64,000 nucleotides of DNA from Selaginella tamariscina (GCA_003024785.1 PUQB01000210.1:248001-312000), one strand, 5' to 3'. Positions 10,713 through 23,792 are shown, counted from the stretch's first letter. Numbers and translations: made by a program. Notes: generated by a model not told the origin, from the letters alone.

Positions 10713-12420
10713 TGTCATAGTTTTTACTATGACTCGACCCTTTACTTTGGACGTTGACTGTTGTTACCTACTGTACTATGTTGATAAGCCCTAGGTGTAG
10801 AAGAAACAGGCCCGCTTAGTGCACTTGGATATCTAGTGATGGTCCGGCCGGGTGTCATTAAGTATTTGCAAGAAACTCTGGGCGAAGCTAGCACTTCCAT
10901 CTAGAAAACTCTTACCTTGGTTTTATGTGTCCCGGTTGGATTAATGGCTAGTTCCGGTGAGTTCGGCATGTCGGATATGCTTAGAAATACCCCAGGTTTG
11001 ACAGGTTAGGGTTTAGGGGTCGATGGATAACTCACCAAGTATGTTTCCTTTGGGAATGAGATTTCAGTGCTAGCCCACTTATGTAAACAGGAAAACAGGG
11101 GGGGGCCTCTATCACATAAATAAGGTAGTATATAGGAGTGAGGGTTCTTGGGTTCATGACTGAGCTCGTTACTCTTCTCCCGGTGCAAGCTCTAGCTTGT
11201 GTCGTCAAGGCACAACCCTCTGTTGTGCCGCCCTAACTTCCAGATGCCAGGGGTACGTCCCACCTTCGGGGTAGCCTACCCTTAACATTGGCGAATCCAT
11301 GCCTCGGAGGTCTTGTCGGAATGCACGTTCCAAGAGGGAGAGGTTAAGGCTTGTCTCCAGCCTCCTCCTCCACGTCAAGTTAAGAGCAACCCTCACAGCT
11401 AACCAGGGCACGTTCGTGTCTTTGTCCAACTGTGGTTGTGGGTTCTTGATTGACAGGGTTTCCTTACCGAGTCTTGAGGGATAATTGAGGGGTTCTAGAG
11501 TTGGCATTTAGGAGCCACGTTTGTGGCACTTGGTGCAACTCTTGAATCTAAGGGCTATGGCATGATAGCCCACACTGGGGAAGGCAGTGTCACATGGAGA
11601 TGTGACACTGGGCTAAACGTCACATGGTACAACGCCTAAGGCACGCCCCTTTGGGGTTATGTCATGGGCTTGTTGCCAGGGGGTTGGATACTCTAGCAAA
11701 CAGACATGCTTGTGCTTGCACTAGGGTGCTAAGCCTTAGGCATCCGCTCAAGGGAGGTTAGGTCTCATAACTAGGTGTGCTTTGGCACACTTGGCTAAGG
11801 GAGTGTTCTCCTTGGAATTCAAGGGTTGAACAACCTAAACATATTAGCAGGAGCCCTTTCGTGAGACACTCGCAAGGTCATGTGCTTAGGGTTATCCCAA
11901 ACCTAGCCTTAGGGAGTTTGCTCAGCAGAACACTCGTGTCCGCCTACGGCGCACACTCGTGTCCTCACTAAGTACTAGCCCTAGGTCTAGGGTATAACTT
12001 GGCCACTCAAACCCTTAGGGGTTAGTTGTGTTCAGGGTACCCCTTGTCGCCCTAAAGGGGTTGTACTCCCGGATGAGGGTGATTCCTCAAGGGGTAAGTG
12101 ACGATGCCTTAGCTCTGTCTAGGGGTATGTGTGGAACACACGTCTCCTTGATGGGGTTAGGGCATGAGCCTGTCTAGGTCTTCTAGGGCAAGACCCTAAG
12201 TCAACTAGGGTTATCCCTCAAGGGTTTTGGGGTAGACACTCTAGGGAGACTTAGGCTAAACCCTAAGTCTCCTATCCACTTGGGCATTAGAGTCTAACCT
12301 TAGGGGTTGTTGGGGTTGTTCTGGGAAACTTAGCGTTGCTCACACAGGGTGATGACGCCGAATGGCCACCTGGCAGCCACGTGTTGCCACGTGTTGGCCC
12401 TTTGGGTTAAAACTCTGACA
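10713..12420 (+). mobile_element. 3' LTR of outer LTR element
   Basis: A complete LTR of about 1.7 kb running from TGTCATAG to CTCTGACA, so its ends form a TGTCA/TGACA inverted pair. From 11,117 onward it duplicates the window start. Its first 400 bases contain TATA-like and AT-rich sequence and a GGGGGGG run near 11,098. No target duplication can be tested because the left end is outside the window. Confidence 0.9.
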
Positions 12421-12985
12421 GGTGTAGTTGTTTGATCTGCTGCTAAAGGACAGCAACTTGCTCATGAAGAGCATGCTCGGACATGATGAATCGAAGAAGA
12501 AAATTGAAGAAAGAAATAAAAATAAATGGGATCAATGGCAAGCAGGAGCAGAAGCTTGTCACTACCTGAGAATCATTCAAACTATCACAACCTTGTGCAA
12601 AGAGTGAAACCTTTAGAACAAGGGCGGAACTTTTGAGCTGAAAGGAAGAGATTGTATTCAAAAAGAAATAAATACAAAATGAAACACAAAGTCAAAGACT
12701 GGTGTTGAATGATTATGAGAAACCTGGAATTGGAACCATGTTTATATATCTGAAGTCCTGAGGATTGTGTGGTCCACAACTGGTCTGGAATGTGTGGTTC
12801 ACAACTGGTTTGGAATGTGTGGTCCATAACTGGTCTGGAACATGCGTATGAATATACGCCTTGCTGTTGATTGGTAATTCAGTATTCAAGATCATACGGA
12901 CAAGTCGGCTAACACATATGTGTTAGCAGAAAGATCTCGGGTTTAAGTCATGTGAAAGGCAAAAAATAACCCATGATCCTTACAC
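12421..12985 (-). mobile_element. Truncated 5' end of another reverse-strand LTR element (tentative)
   Basis: On the minus strand a possible LTR runs from TGTAAGGATC (near 12,983) to GTGACA (near 12,558). It holds a TATA-like ATATATAAAC near 12,740. It is followed by an ATG frame near 12,484 reading MSEHALHEQVAVL, which has the look of a gag N-terminus. The frame is cut at 12,421 by the LTR of the outer element, which suggests the outer element landed in this one. No second LTR is visible, so the call rests on composition and layout. Confidence 0.35.
12759..12845. repeat. Short tandem repeat, about three 28-bp units
   Basis: The phrase 'ggtcYggaatgtgtggtYcacaact' recurs about three times in a row with small changes. 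It sits inside the tentative LTR of the truncated element. Confidence 0.7.
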
Positions 12986-14550
12986 CCACTTCTTGATGTT
13001 CATGAATTGTACTTTCTTGTTTGCTAATTTTTAATATGATATTAGTGAATTATAATTTCTCATTCATCAACCTTTTATGATGTTGATGAAATATACTTTT
13101 TTGTTTATCAATCTTTTATTTTTCGCCACTAATTATTGATTTTACTCTAAACTATTGAACTTGATGTAAAAGAATTTGATTTACTTATTAGGATTATGAT
13201 TCAAAGTATCAAAGTCAAAGCCAAGAACAAAATATAAATTAAAATATTAAATTTTATTTATAAACAAAATAAAATAAAAAATAACAAGAGAATAACTAAT
13301 TAAACACAAGAACTAACCATAATTTGTGTTAAATTAAAGTGCTTTGATCCTCCTTATATATTGTTTTGAGCCACACCTTTGAATATGGGATAAGTAAATT
13401 TTAGAGCATATGCTAAATTGTACATCTAGTGGTTCAAATATGAGCTTAAAACTAGCAACTCAAGTCAACAAGTTTAAGTGAGTTAGTCAACAATCAATGG
13501 AGATGAACCACAAGAAGTTTGTAGTGAACCAAGAAAGGTTCATTGCAAACTATAAAGTCAATGTCGATTAATGAACTTAGTAAAAAATGATTAATAAATA
13601 TTCAATCCTAGTAAATGACATTTCAATGTTAGTCAATGAAAAAATGTATGGTTTCAATGTTGGTCAACGTACAAGACAACACAATGGTCGTCAAATGTCA
13701 ACCTCAAAAAAGTTCATTACCAACTAGTTTGAGGTTTGCCACAAACTTTACTGTACATGTTGATTCTTTCAACATCTAGCTCATAGCATGATTCACGAGA
13801 AGAAATGGCACTGCAAAAAAGTTTGTGTCTATGCTTTTATTTGGCAATATGTGTTCATAAAGGCAAAGCAATAACAAGAACAAAAGCGCACTATGGGACG
13901 TCTTATTAATACAATTTTCAACAAGAAAAGAAATTTGGAGGGAATCGACAGTGTGGATGCCCTCAAAGCAATATCCAAGCTTGGTATGACAATGATTTGC
14001 CCATTGTGATCGAGTTTAGTGATAATCTTATGTCAGATGGTGGATGGGTTTTGAAGGAGCACATGAAGGTGAGATTCATGGAGAGATAGAACTCATGCAC
14101 ATACAAGGGACTAGTTGGTGTAACATACACATTAGACCGCAATGTGACCAACACAGAGGGAGTAATAAGTTTGTATTTTTCTAGCCTTTGCACTATATAA
14201 TTTTCATTTGAAATATTAAAGACAAGTAATCATTAATTTGGTGGTTAACACTTAATTAAAATTGAATATTTAACTTATAACATATTTAGAATAGAATAAA
14301 ATAAAATGAAGTTAAAAATGTTATAATAGCAAATGTTAAGAAATATCAGTTTTTAAAAAAATAATTATATTAAATTGCAATATATATGTTTAATTAATTA
14401 AATTATAAATTAATCATAAAAGTTTTGTGATTAAAAAAAAAATAATTTATATCCTTGAAATTTATCAAATTTACATATATATTCCTTGAAATTTAAATTT
14501 ATGTATATACCTAACTTTATACACTTTAAAATTATATATATATAATATAT

Positions 14551-14600
<50 letters not shown>

Positions 14601-15076
14601 TTCAGCATTACTATATTTCAAGTATATTCAAACATTTTAAGATGTATAATGCTAAATTACATATTAACTTTTTAGATTAATAATTTATAATATGAATCAT
14701 AAATAAACTAAAACTGAGCTAATTTAAAGATATTAATAAACTTTTATTATTTAATATTTGTTTGTTTAGCCTGAAATAACCAATAAACTCAATAATGTAG
14801 GATTATATTTCCTAAATATGTAATATACATACAATATATACATATGTTGTATTTTTGTTTAACATTTGACCTTCCCACACACATGCATATAGAAAAACAC
14901 AAACGTAGTAAATATGTATATACAGATATAATATGTATGTATATGAGCATAACTAAATGTCTTTCCAAACTAAAAAACTTTCACATGTTAATATATTTTT
15001 GTCAATTAGATTAAATATATTTAGCAGTAAAACTAATTAGAGTAATTTATTAATGACAAGTATAAATAATAATTTA
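12986..15076. other. AT-rich spacer
   Basis: No supported gene. A stretch at 13,890-14,190 has short open frames on the plus strand (for example a segment with SDGGWVLKEHMKVRF) but no splice or domain support. An (AT)n tract lies at about 14,530-14,596. The rest is low-complexity A/T sequence. Confidence 0.6.
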
Positions 15077-15600
15077 CAAATATTCAAATAACTTTTAGTT
15101 TTCATGATGCCTTCATTATCCTAAAACATGTATAAGTTAACTTATGTGGAATCACCTACATTTTTTAAATTGACAAAAATTATTTTAATCCTTTTTTATA
15201 CACGTGTAATTCATCATTTATTACATTTTAAAGGTACGCGATTATACAACTTACAAAATCAAAATGATGCGGCTGAGATCGAATCTCCGACAGTAGCCTG
15301 TTCACGTCCGTCGGATCTGACAGTCGCCATTTCGGTGGTTGGATTATTGCGCTCATGTCATAAGCTGGAGGATCTGCCGTACGGTATCTTCATAGATTCT
15401 CAGTAGTTCGTAGTCAAGCATACATAATGGGTTCTCAGCAACATAGGCATTTCTTGAAATAAGAAATACAGAATATATATTATATACTAACTAAGCATGA
15501 ATTAATATTTAAAGTTTGAATTGGGTATAAAAAAACAATTCGTTATATTGAAATATATATAATATATAATAATGCATATGCAAATAAAACCTATACATAT
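15077..15600 (+). repeat. Roughly 520-bp dispersed repeat, copy 1
   Basis: The sequence from 'acaaatattcaaataacttt' to the 'gcatatgcaaataaaacctatac' phrase recurs at 26,817-27,345 in the same orientation. It includes a GC-richer core (about 15,270-15,405) with the phrase GAATCTCCGACAGTAGC. The core gives a 92-codon frame in this copy but is disrupted in the other, so I do not call it a gene. Confidence 0.85.
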
Positions 15601-15698
15601 AATTGTGTATATGCAAGTTATATAATAAACTATATATGTATATGCTATGTATTTACTATATAGTGTATACATGGCTTAAGTGTTGGTGGGAAGTGTCC

Positions 15699-15961
15699 GT
15701 GACCACCACTGGGAGAGCTGAAAAAGACTTTGCAAGGTTTGACAGAGATATATACACTACTTGGAAGATCTGAGTTACAAATAGCAAAGCCAGACGAGGA
15801 GATTACGAATATCGATGTACAAACAGAGCTTTTTGAAAAGTCTGATTTTGAAGCACCTCTGTGTGCTACTTATCGCAACAGGTAGGTGTGTGTGTGTGTT
15901 TAGGTGTGTATAAAACAGAGGCACATATGTATGTGTATATAGAAATCAAAAGCATCAGAAG

Positions 15962-16049
<88 letters not shown>

Positions 16050-16664
16050 ATTATAAACGTTATAACTAAAATGAGAACGTTTAGTCTTATTTTCTTAATA
16101 ATTAATAATTTTAATTTATTTAATTAATATTTTTTAATATAAAGAAAAAAATTAAATAATATATTGTTAAAAAAAGAATATTCTTTAAAATGTATATTTA
16201 AAATATTAATAATTAATATGTAAGTATTAATTAATGATTTTTTTATATTCCCATTTTCATAGATGTTCAAAGGGAATTTGATTTAAAAAGGTGTGCATAT
16301 CTTACAAGTTTAGATGATGCTCTTATCAGGTACAATTTTGATAGTTATTTAATTAATTATTATTTAAAACTATTGAATATAATCATTTATACATACTTTT
16401 TAGATATTTAAAGTTCTATACATTACTAAACACGGATTGGTTTAAATATCAAATTTCAATGGCCAATTTCACGGTTGTAAATCTTTCAAGTATCTTTATG
16501 TGTTATTTAATATAATAAATTAAAGTAGCATATATTTATGCTCTTAAAATTTTTAACTTTTCAGTTTATATATATATATATAATAACAAATTTTATATGT
16601 TCATATCTGTGTGTATTTTTATGTGTATATATATATAAATTTCGGCAGAAACGCTTCTGGAACA
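15699..16664 (+). pseudogene. Possible coding exons of an unrecognised gene
   Basis: Three blocks look exonic. The first (about 15,699-15,880) reads for some 60 codons (...GLTEIYTLLGRSEL...SDFEAPLCATYRN) and ends at a CAG|GTAGGT donor. The second (about 16,262-16,329) reads VQREFDLKRCAYLTSLDDALI between a TTTCATAG acceptor and a CAG|GTACAA donor. A possible micro-exon lies at 16,648-16,664. The phases of the first two do not join cleanly, so there is a break or a missed exon. I do not recognise the family. The second half of the gene is not seen before the SDR gene. Confidence 0.35.
15964..16047 (+). repeat. (CT)n microsatellite, about 84 bases
   Basis: An uninterrupted CT tract ending in CTCAG, directly after a GT-rich stretch. 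It lies in the putative intron between the two exon-like blocks and could act as a polypyrimidine tract. Confidence 0.95.
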
Positions 16665-17949
16665 GGTGATTTCATTCACTTTATTAACTTGTTCTATTGT
16701 AAGTTTAAAAAAGTTTAATTACACATTATTATTAAATAATTTAAAAAAAAGCTTAAGTTGAAAAGAAAAAAAGAAATGGAGAATCAAGAGATGAAGAAAA
16801 TGTTTTATGTGCCTTTGTACTAAATATATTTACTCATTTTTTGCTTCCACGCAAGCAACATCCACAACAAAAACATGTCAATGCTAACTTGGACACTAAT
16901 CATTAATAATTTTAATAAATGTGATTAAGTACATCACAAACCCAATAAGACAATCACCACCGTCCCTGTTCTTAATTACGATACCATGATTAGCACCATT
17001 AATGTGAACAGTTTCCACTTCCATATGCACATAATTAGTAGAAACATCGAAGGTTGAATGAGTGATGGCCTCTAAAATAAGTAATTGTACTCTCAAAATT
17101 ACTTTAAAATGTTATGCATGAGTGAAAGTCTCTTTAAAATGACAAAACTTAGAATCAATCAAAATCGGTTGAAGAGTATACCATAATAACTCCATAGTTT
17201 GAAGTAAGTATTATTATGTAATTTATTATTAAATTTCACGATCTCTTTATGCAGGCTCATTGAGCATAACAAATTAAAGATGTTAAAATCTTTTGCTTTC
17301 CCAAAAATTAATTTAAACTCTGTTTTAAAAATGAATCATCGTTGCTCATATGTGAATAAACATGTTGGTGATGGACAACTATTATACCATTATAGAGCAA
17401 CATTTTTCATAATATGTGGTAATATTGATGAAATGAGTAATCAACAGTGAACATTTGCATCTGAAGCACTTCAAAAAGATTGAGGCTGTACACATGAATT
17501 TAATTGAGAAGGAGCTGAAAACTTGAACTTATAAGCATGAATAAGTTAATCATTATGGTGTATAATATAAATTAATTATTTTAAAAGTTGTTGTGTCTTC
17601 ATAACCATTCTCTCATAAATTACTAATCATCTCCACAAGTGTGAAAACACAACAAAGTAAAATAAAAAACACAAAAAACTTATATCTAAGGTTCGGTGTT
17701 TATATACAAAGAAAAATATCTTAGAAGAATTTAGCCACATAAATATCTCTAGTAACTTTTAGAATGTACTATAGTTAACCTCTATATAAGATATACTAAG
17801 TTAAATTGTTAACGTTGTAAAAGAAATTATATCTTATACTATGTGTTATGTGTTATGTGTTATGCTATAATACATTATGGGCCGTTGGATCTTGATTAAC
17901 ATATGGGCGTCATACTTATATTTATGGTCATGTTTCTATTCTATCCACT
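16665..17949. other. AT-rich spacer upstream of SDR gene
   Basis: I see no gene here. The sequence is AT-rich with short frames only. The last 50 bases before 17,950 would hold the SDR 5' leader. A triplicated TTATGTG phrase occurs near 17,842-17,862. Confidence 0.6.
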
Positions 17950-20900
17950 ATGAAGCACGTAATTATTACTGGAGGAAATAGCGGTATTGAAGTCAATTTA
18001 ACTGATTTGTATAATTTTTATACATACAAATATTTAATTTATTTAATTTCATACTGTGAGAGCTCGGAATATAGAAATGTGTATATCCATTAGTTCAGAA
18101 ACCGTAACTTATATACAAGAGCGAGTGGTCCAGATTGAATCCAATCCGACGGCTATCAAAATCCACTACGCTAATAATAGTATGTGCACATGCAGCCGTA
18201 CATGTGGATCTTACATCATCCCCTCCTCGGAAGGGTGTAAGTTGGTTAGGGTTCTCTTGTAGACGGGCCCGGATCTGGAGGAACATCAGGAGGAGGTACT
18301 GGTGGATCTGTAGGCGGCACAACTTGTTCTCGTTGCACAAAATGCTTCAACCGTTGCACATGTACAATCTCTGGAGGATCGGGCTGAATGTCGTGCCGAA
18401 CCTCATAAACCTGCGGCCCTACTTGCCATAGCACTCGATACGGTCCTTCCACTGAGGAAGGAGACTCTTAGCTAAACCATACCATAAGCTTGGGAAAACG
18501 AACCAACACCAGTTCATCAACCTTGTACTCCGTAGGAGGACGATGATGCGAGTTGTAGCGTTGTTGTTGTCCTACTTGTACGCGGCCCAAGTGTTCTGCT
18601 GACTCCGCACGACCAATGGAAGAATGCTCGTCAGATACCGATCCCACGACCTAGCATCAGCAGCTCGCGGTAACTGAGAAGGCAAACCCAACTCCGTTGG
18701 CAACACCGGGTCATGACCATACAAGAGCTTATATGGGGAAGTACCAATGGAACTTTGAACTCCAGTGACATAAGCATATCGGAGAGACGGCAGATAACCA
18801 TCCCAATCCGAATGTTAAAGTTCACATACTTCGCGATCATCCCCTTGAAGGTTCTGACGAGCCGTTCCACTAAACCATCCGTCTGAGGATGATAAGCACT
18901 TGTGAAAGTGTGGCGTATCCCTAGTCAAGACGTCAAAACATGAAATGCCTCAGCCATAAATGCAGGACCATTATCCGAGAGAATTTGCTCCGGACAAGAA
19001 TGCTGAAACACGACCCGATTAAGGAGAAACTGACCAACAGCAGAAGCAGTCGCACTAGCAAGAGCACCAACTTCTACCCAACGAGTTAGGTAATCAGAAG
19101 CAATAATAACGTACTCGTTACCAGCAGTTGACCGCGGAAAAGGTCCCATTAAATCAAATGCCACCAACTCAAATGGACGAGAAACTGCAATTGACTCCAA
19201 CCGTCCTTCCGAAGCACATGGGGGAGTATTGCGAGCTTGGCACCACACACAGCTACGCACATACCGAATCACATCTCCTCGCAACTCCGGCCAGTAGAAA
19301 GATCTGCGCAGCTTTCCATCACCCGACGATGTCCCATGTGCCCACCAAGAATAGGAGAGTCATGGTAAGCATGGAGGAATCGTGGAATGAATATTGAAGG
19401 CACCACCAACCGCAAAGGATCATCTGGATCAGTCCCCACAAAATAAAAAGGTCATCCTGAAGGCGATACTGTGAATGTAAATGCCTGAAAGGCAAGTCAT
19501 CAGCAAGTGATGCAGGATTCAAACCCATCACGAAGCCTTCGAATCCACGGCTCAACCTTTTGAGCTTCCCGAACCTCATCCAACGATGGCAAATCTAACT
19601 CTGCATTCTGCGGACACTGAACGTCAAGCACAACAACTGCTGATGGTACGGAATCTTCATCCAAAAAGTCCACTGAAGCTGGAACAACTGGTTCCTCTGG
19701 GGTAATAGAAGAGAGAGAAGGTGGAAGAGGAGCCCGAGAAAGAGCATCAGCATCAGCCATGGAACTCCCTACGATGAACAACTTCAAAGTCGTAAATTTG
19801 AAGTTTCAAGGCCCACCGAGCAGTACGACCAATCAAATTCTTTCGCTTTAACAACGAAGTGACTGCTGCATGATCGCCTTCCAACAACGTCCGTGAACCA
19901 TGCAAGTAGGCATGGAGCTTCTCAAAACCCCAAACTGCTGCTAGACACTCCTTTTCTGTCGTGGAGTAATTCACCTCTGCTGGCTGCAATGTACGGCTGA
20001 TGTACGCAATGGGATGTCGTTGGCCAGGAACACTCGTACTCTCCTGCATCAATAACCCCCGAGGCCGATGTCAGAAGCATCTACACGCAAGATGAAAGGA
20101 CGGGTGTAATCCGGGTACGCCAAAACTGGAGGAGTTCAACAACTCTTTGAGATCTGCAAATGCCTGCTTGCAATCCTTAGACCAAACAAAAGAAGTCATT
20201 GACGATTTCAACAACGCACGCAACGGTGCAGTACGATCTGAAAGATGATCCACAAAACGACCCAGATATTGTACCTTGCCAAGAAAGCGTTGCACATCAT
20301 TCACACACTTTGGCGTAGGGAACTTCAAAACTGCAACTAGTTTGTCAGGATCGACTTGCAAACCTTCACGTGAAATGCGATAACCCAGATAAGTGGTGTC
20401 CTTTGATCCAAACACACACTTAGATGGCTTCAACTTCAAACCAACTTCCCGCAGCCGATCCAAAACCTTACGTACATCACCGACATGCTCTTCCCATGTT
20501 CCATCCGAATGGATCAAAACATCATCGATGAAATCGGCAGTCACCTCCGGCATGTCGCAAAGAACCTCGTCCATCATACGTTGGAAAGTTGCTGGAGCAT
20601 TGCTCAAACCGAAAGGCATCACCAAGAACTCGTACAGGCCAAATGGTGTCCGAAAAGCAGTCTTGGGAATGTCCATGTCAGCCATCGGAACTTGCCAATA
20701 TCCAGATGCGAGATCTAACTTGGTGAACCAACGGCTCCGCCCCAATCGATCCAAAAGGTCTGCAGTATGAGAAGTGGGTACACATCTGAGACGGTTACCT
20801 CATTTAATGGGTGATATCAATGCAGAATCGAACGCTCCCATCAGGCTTCGTCACAAGGTGAGGTTCGCACGCCCAAGGACTTCGAGATTTTCGGATAACA

Positions 20901-23761
20901 CCCTTCTCCAACATCTCTTTGACATTCGCTCGTAAGATCTTAGCTCCTTTGGTGACCGACGCCGAACAGGTACCTTGATTGGCCTAGCATCTCCAGTTGG
21001 AATAGGGTGGCGTGTCGCAATCTTGGCCCCAGATGACAAGTCGAAGTTGAAAAGATCAGCATACTCCTTCTTGATTGATCAACAACTACAGCACGACAAT
21101 CATCTGATGATCCAGAGAAGGAAAGGAAGATCATGAAGGAAAAATGGTTGGAAACAGGGGTGAGACAAAAGTGATGGAAGCAGAGGTGGAAGTAGATGGA
21201 CGAAGTGGAATAGAAGTAAGAGGAATGGAAGAAATACGAGGGAGAGTCAAACAAGGGGGAGACTTCTCAAAGTCACACTTGGCATGATTGCGAGTTAACC
21301 AATCCATACCAAGAATAAGGTGAAAAGCTTGACTCGGCACCACCCGCAAAGATTGAAGCTCGAGCTCACGATCATCCACACGAACAACAATGTCCACTTC
21401 ATCTCGCGAACAAGCATGAGTATGTCCGTTGCCGTACAGAATGAAGACTGGTTCTTCCGCACGACGCAAATGAAGGCTACAACGTGTAGCAACAGATTGA
21501 GAAACAGAGGACAAACTTGAACCTGTATCCACCAATACTGAAAGGAAAACAGACGTGGCGTGTGATTAAAACGAGCTTGAAAAGTGAAAACCGATGATTT
21601 GGTGCCGAGTGAACCCCTTGATGATACTCCCGAAAGAAAGACGGAGGGGTCATAATTTATTCGCACAAGGACCCTCCTCTACTCGTGCGATTCGTCGTTT
21701 CCCGGAAGATCCACTGCATCACAACCTTCCATTGCAGCAGCACCAATCGGACGTTGTTGACGCCATGGCCTCCATCCTGGAAATGGGGGACGCCAATCGG
21801 GAAACCGTTGACAGCGCCGATATGTGTGTCCAACCTCATCACACGCCCAACAACGAACTGCACGTCCACGTCCTCGTCCACGGGGCCCACCTTGTGCTGG
21901 TACACGAGCGGCAACAGCCTCAACCTCCATCGGAGCAGGTCCATCCCCAACATGAAGTGGAACAAGAGCACGTGAAGGCGCAAGTGGGAGAGGTGACGAC
22001 TCATATCGTTGTGCCAGCCTCAAAGCATCATCAAGAGTCACTGGAGCTAGTGCATGCACAAGCCCCACAAGGTCTTGACGAAGTGCTGGCCACAACATAC
22101 TAACTTGATGCGTTCCGACATGTTAGTTCTGCACGCAGCAAAAGGCTTCGAAAGCGAACACCAAACTGCATCACCGACTCAGATGGCTCCTGACGAATAC
22201 GATGCAACTGCTGAAAAGCATCATCATAGTCGTCCGCATGCCTAAATGCACGTTTGAAGAACTCTGGAAGAATGTTCCAATCTCCACGAGTTGCAACGTC
22301 CAGACCATTGTACCACTGCAACGCCGTCCCTTGAAGACAAGTAGGAAACTCGCGCAAACACTGAGCACCGTCCCACGAATGATATGTGGCAACCACAATG
22401 AAGTGGTCAAACCAATGGTACACATCATCTCCAGATTTCCGCAAAGAAATCCGGCCGGACACGGGGGTTTGCAACATGAGTAGGAGGAGTACCCTGGACT
22501 GTGAATGCTGCCATCAACTGAGAATGATTGTTCAGTTGCACACGCATGGCATCCAACAATTGCATGAGTAACTGCTCCACAGACAAGGGATTTGCCTGTT
22601 GTGGATTCATGGACGAAAAAGAGACAAAATCCACAAGAAAAGAATAGATCTAGACAATGGAAAAGCTAGACCTAAGAAGACAAAGAAAATTGATAAAAAG
22701 ACACAAATCCGAGCACTCCGTAGGACAATTAGAGGTGCCCCTCACCTCCACCCACAATGTGAGATCTCGGAATATAGAAATGTGTATATCCATTAGTTTA
22801 GAAACCTAACTTATATACAAGAGCGAGTGGTCCAGATTGAATCCAATCCGATGGTTATCAAAATCCACTACGCTAATAATAGTATGTGCACATGCAGCCG
22901 TACACGTGGATCTTACAATACGACTATGTTCAGGAGTTGGCAAAGCAACGGCCATGGATCTTGCCAAGCAGGGCATGTCAATAACTCTTGGTAAAGAGTA
23001 AATACAAACTGACTTATACATATGTGTATCATACACACACACATATACGTATATACATACATATGCATATCTATATTAATAACTCTCTCTCTCTCACACA
23101 CACACGCGCGCGCACGCACGCACGCACAGGTTCTCAAATGGCTTTTTAGGTCCATGCAATGTGATCTTGCTTCATTTAGCTCCATGCATAACTTTGTAAA
23201 GGAGTACAAACAAAATAATTTCCCTCTACACGTCTTGGTAAATATATATATATCTGTGCGTGTGTGTGTGTGTGTGATTTATTCTTTCTTCCAGGTAAAC
23301 AATGCAGGAATCATGGCTTGTCCTTTGTCCTATACACAAGAAGGATTTGAACAGCAGTTTGGTGTACATTCTCTGTCTATAACATATATTTACACACACC
23401 TACACACCTATATATATATATATATATAGGTGTGTATGTGTGTGTGATGATATACATATTGTAAAAGGTAAACCACCTGGGCCACTTTCTGCTCACAATG
23501 CTACTCATGGACCTTCTTCATTCATCTGCGACTGAGCTAAGGTTCTTATACGAATATATATATAGTATACATATATATAAATGTTAATTAGTAACTTAAA
23601 GTTCTCTCTCTCTCTCACACACACACACATTAAATTGCTAAGCTTAATTAAACTCGCTCATGCAGGAGAGCTTCCAGAGTTGTGGTTCTTGCTTCTGCAG
23701 CTGAACAAATTGGAAACTTGGATTTCGAAGACCTTAACTACACAAAGAACCGAGGTGAGTA

Positions 23762-23792
<31 letters not shown>

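Larger units (their letters stand above)
18055..22917 (-). mobile_element. Ty3/gypsy LTR retrotransposon with very short LTRs, in SDR intron 1
   Basis: Direct repeats of about 160 bases (TGTGAG...CTTACA) flank a reverse-strand gag-pol. A 4-bp target duplication, ATAC, lies at 18,051-18,054 and 22,918-22,921. The order on the minus strand is gag, protease, reverse transcriptase, RNase H, integrase, with no chromodomain seen. All domains are broken by frame shifts. The LTR pair differs at about five of 160 positions plus one indel, so it looks older than the elements near the window start. It is antisense to the host gene. Confidence 0.93.

Noticed and set aside
13890..14193. Plus-strand exon with SDGGWVLKEHMKVRF
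   Set aside because: The frame is interrupted within about 60 codons, has no clear splice sites and no recognisable family.
15252..15406. A small gene in the 520-bp repeat core
   Set aside because: The second copy (27,000-27,135) breaks the frame and no splice signals or homologue are evident.
22741..22757. Naming a specific tRNA for the intronic gypsy primer site
   Set aside because: The TGGGTGGAGG stretch starts correctly but I cannot match it to a tRNA 3' end with confidence.
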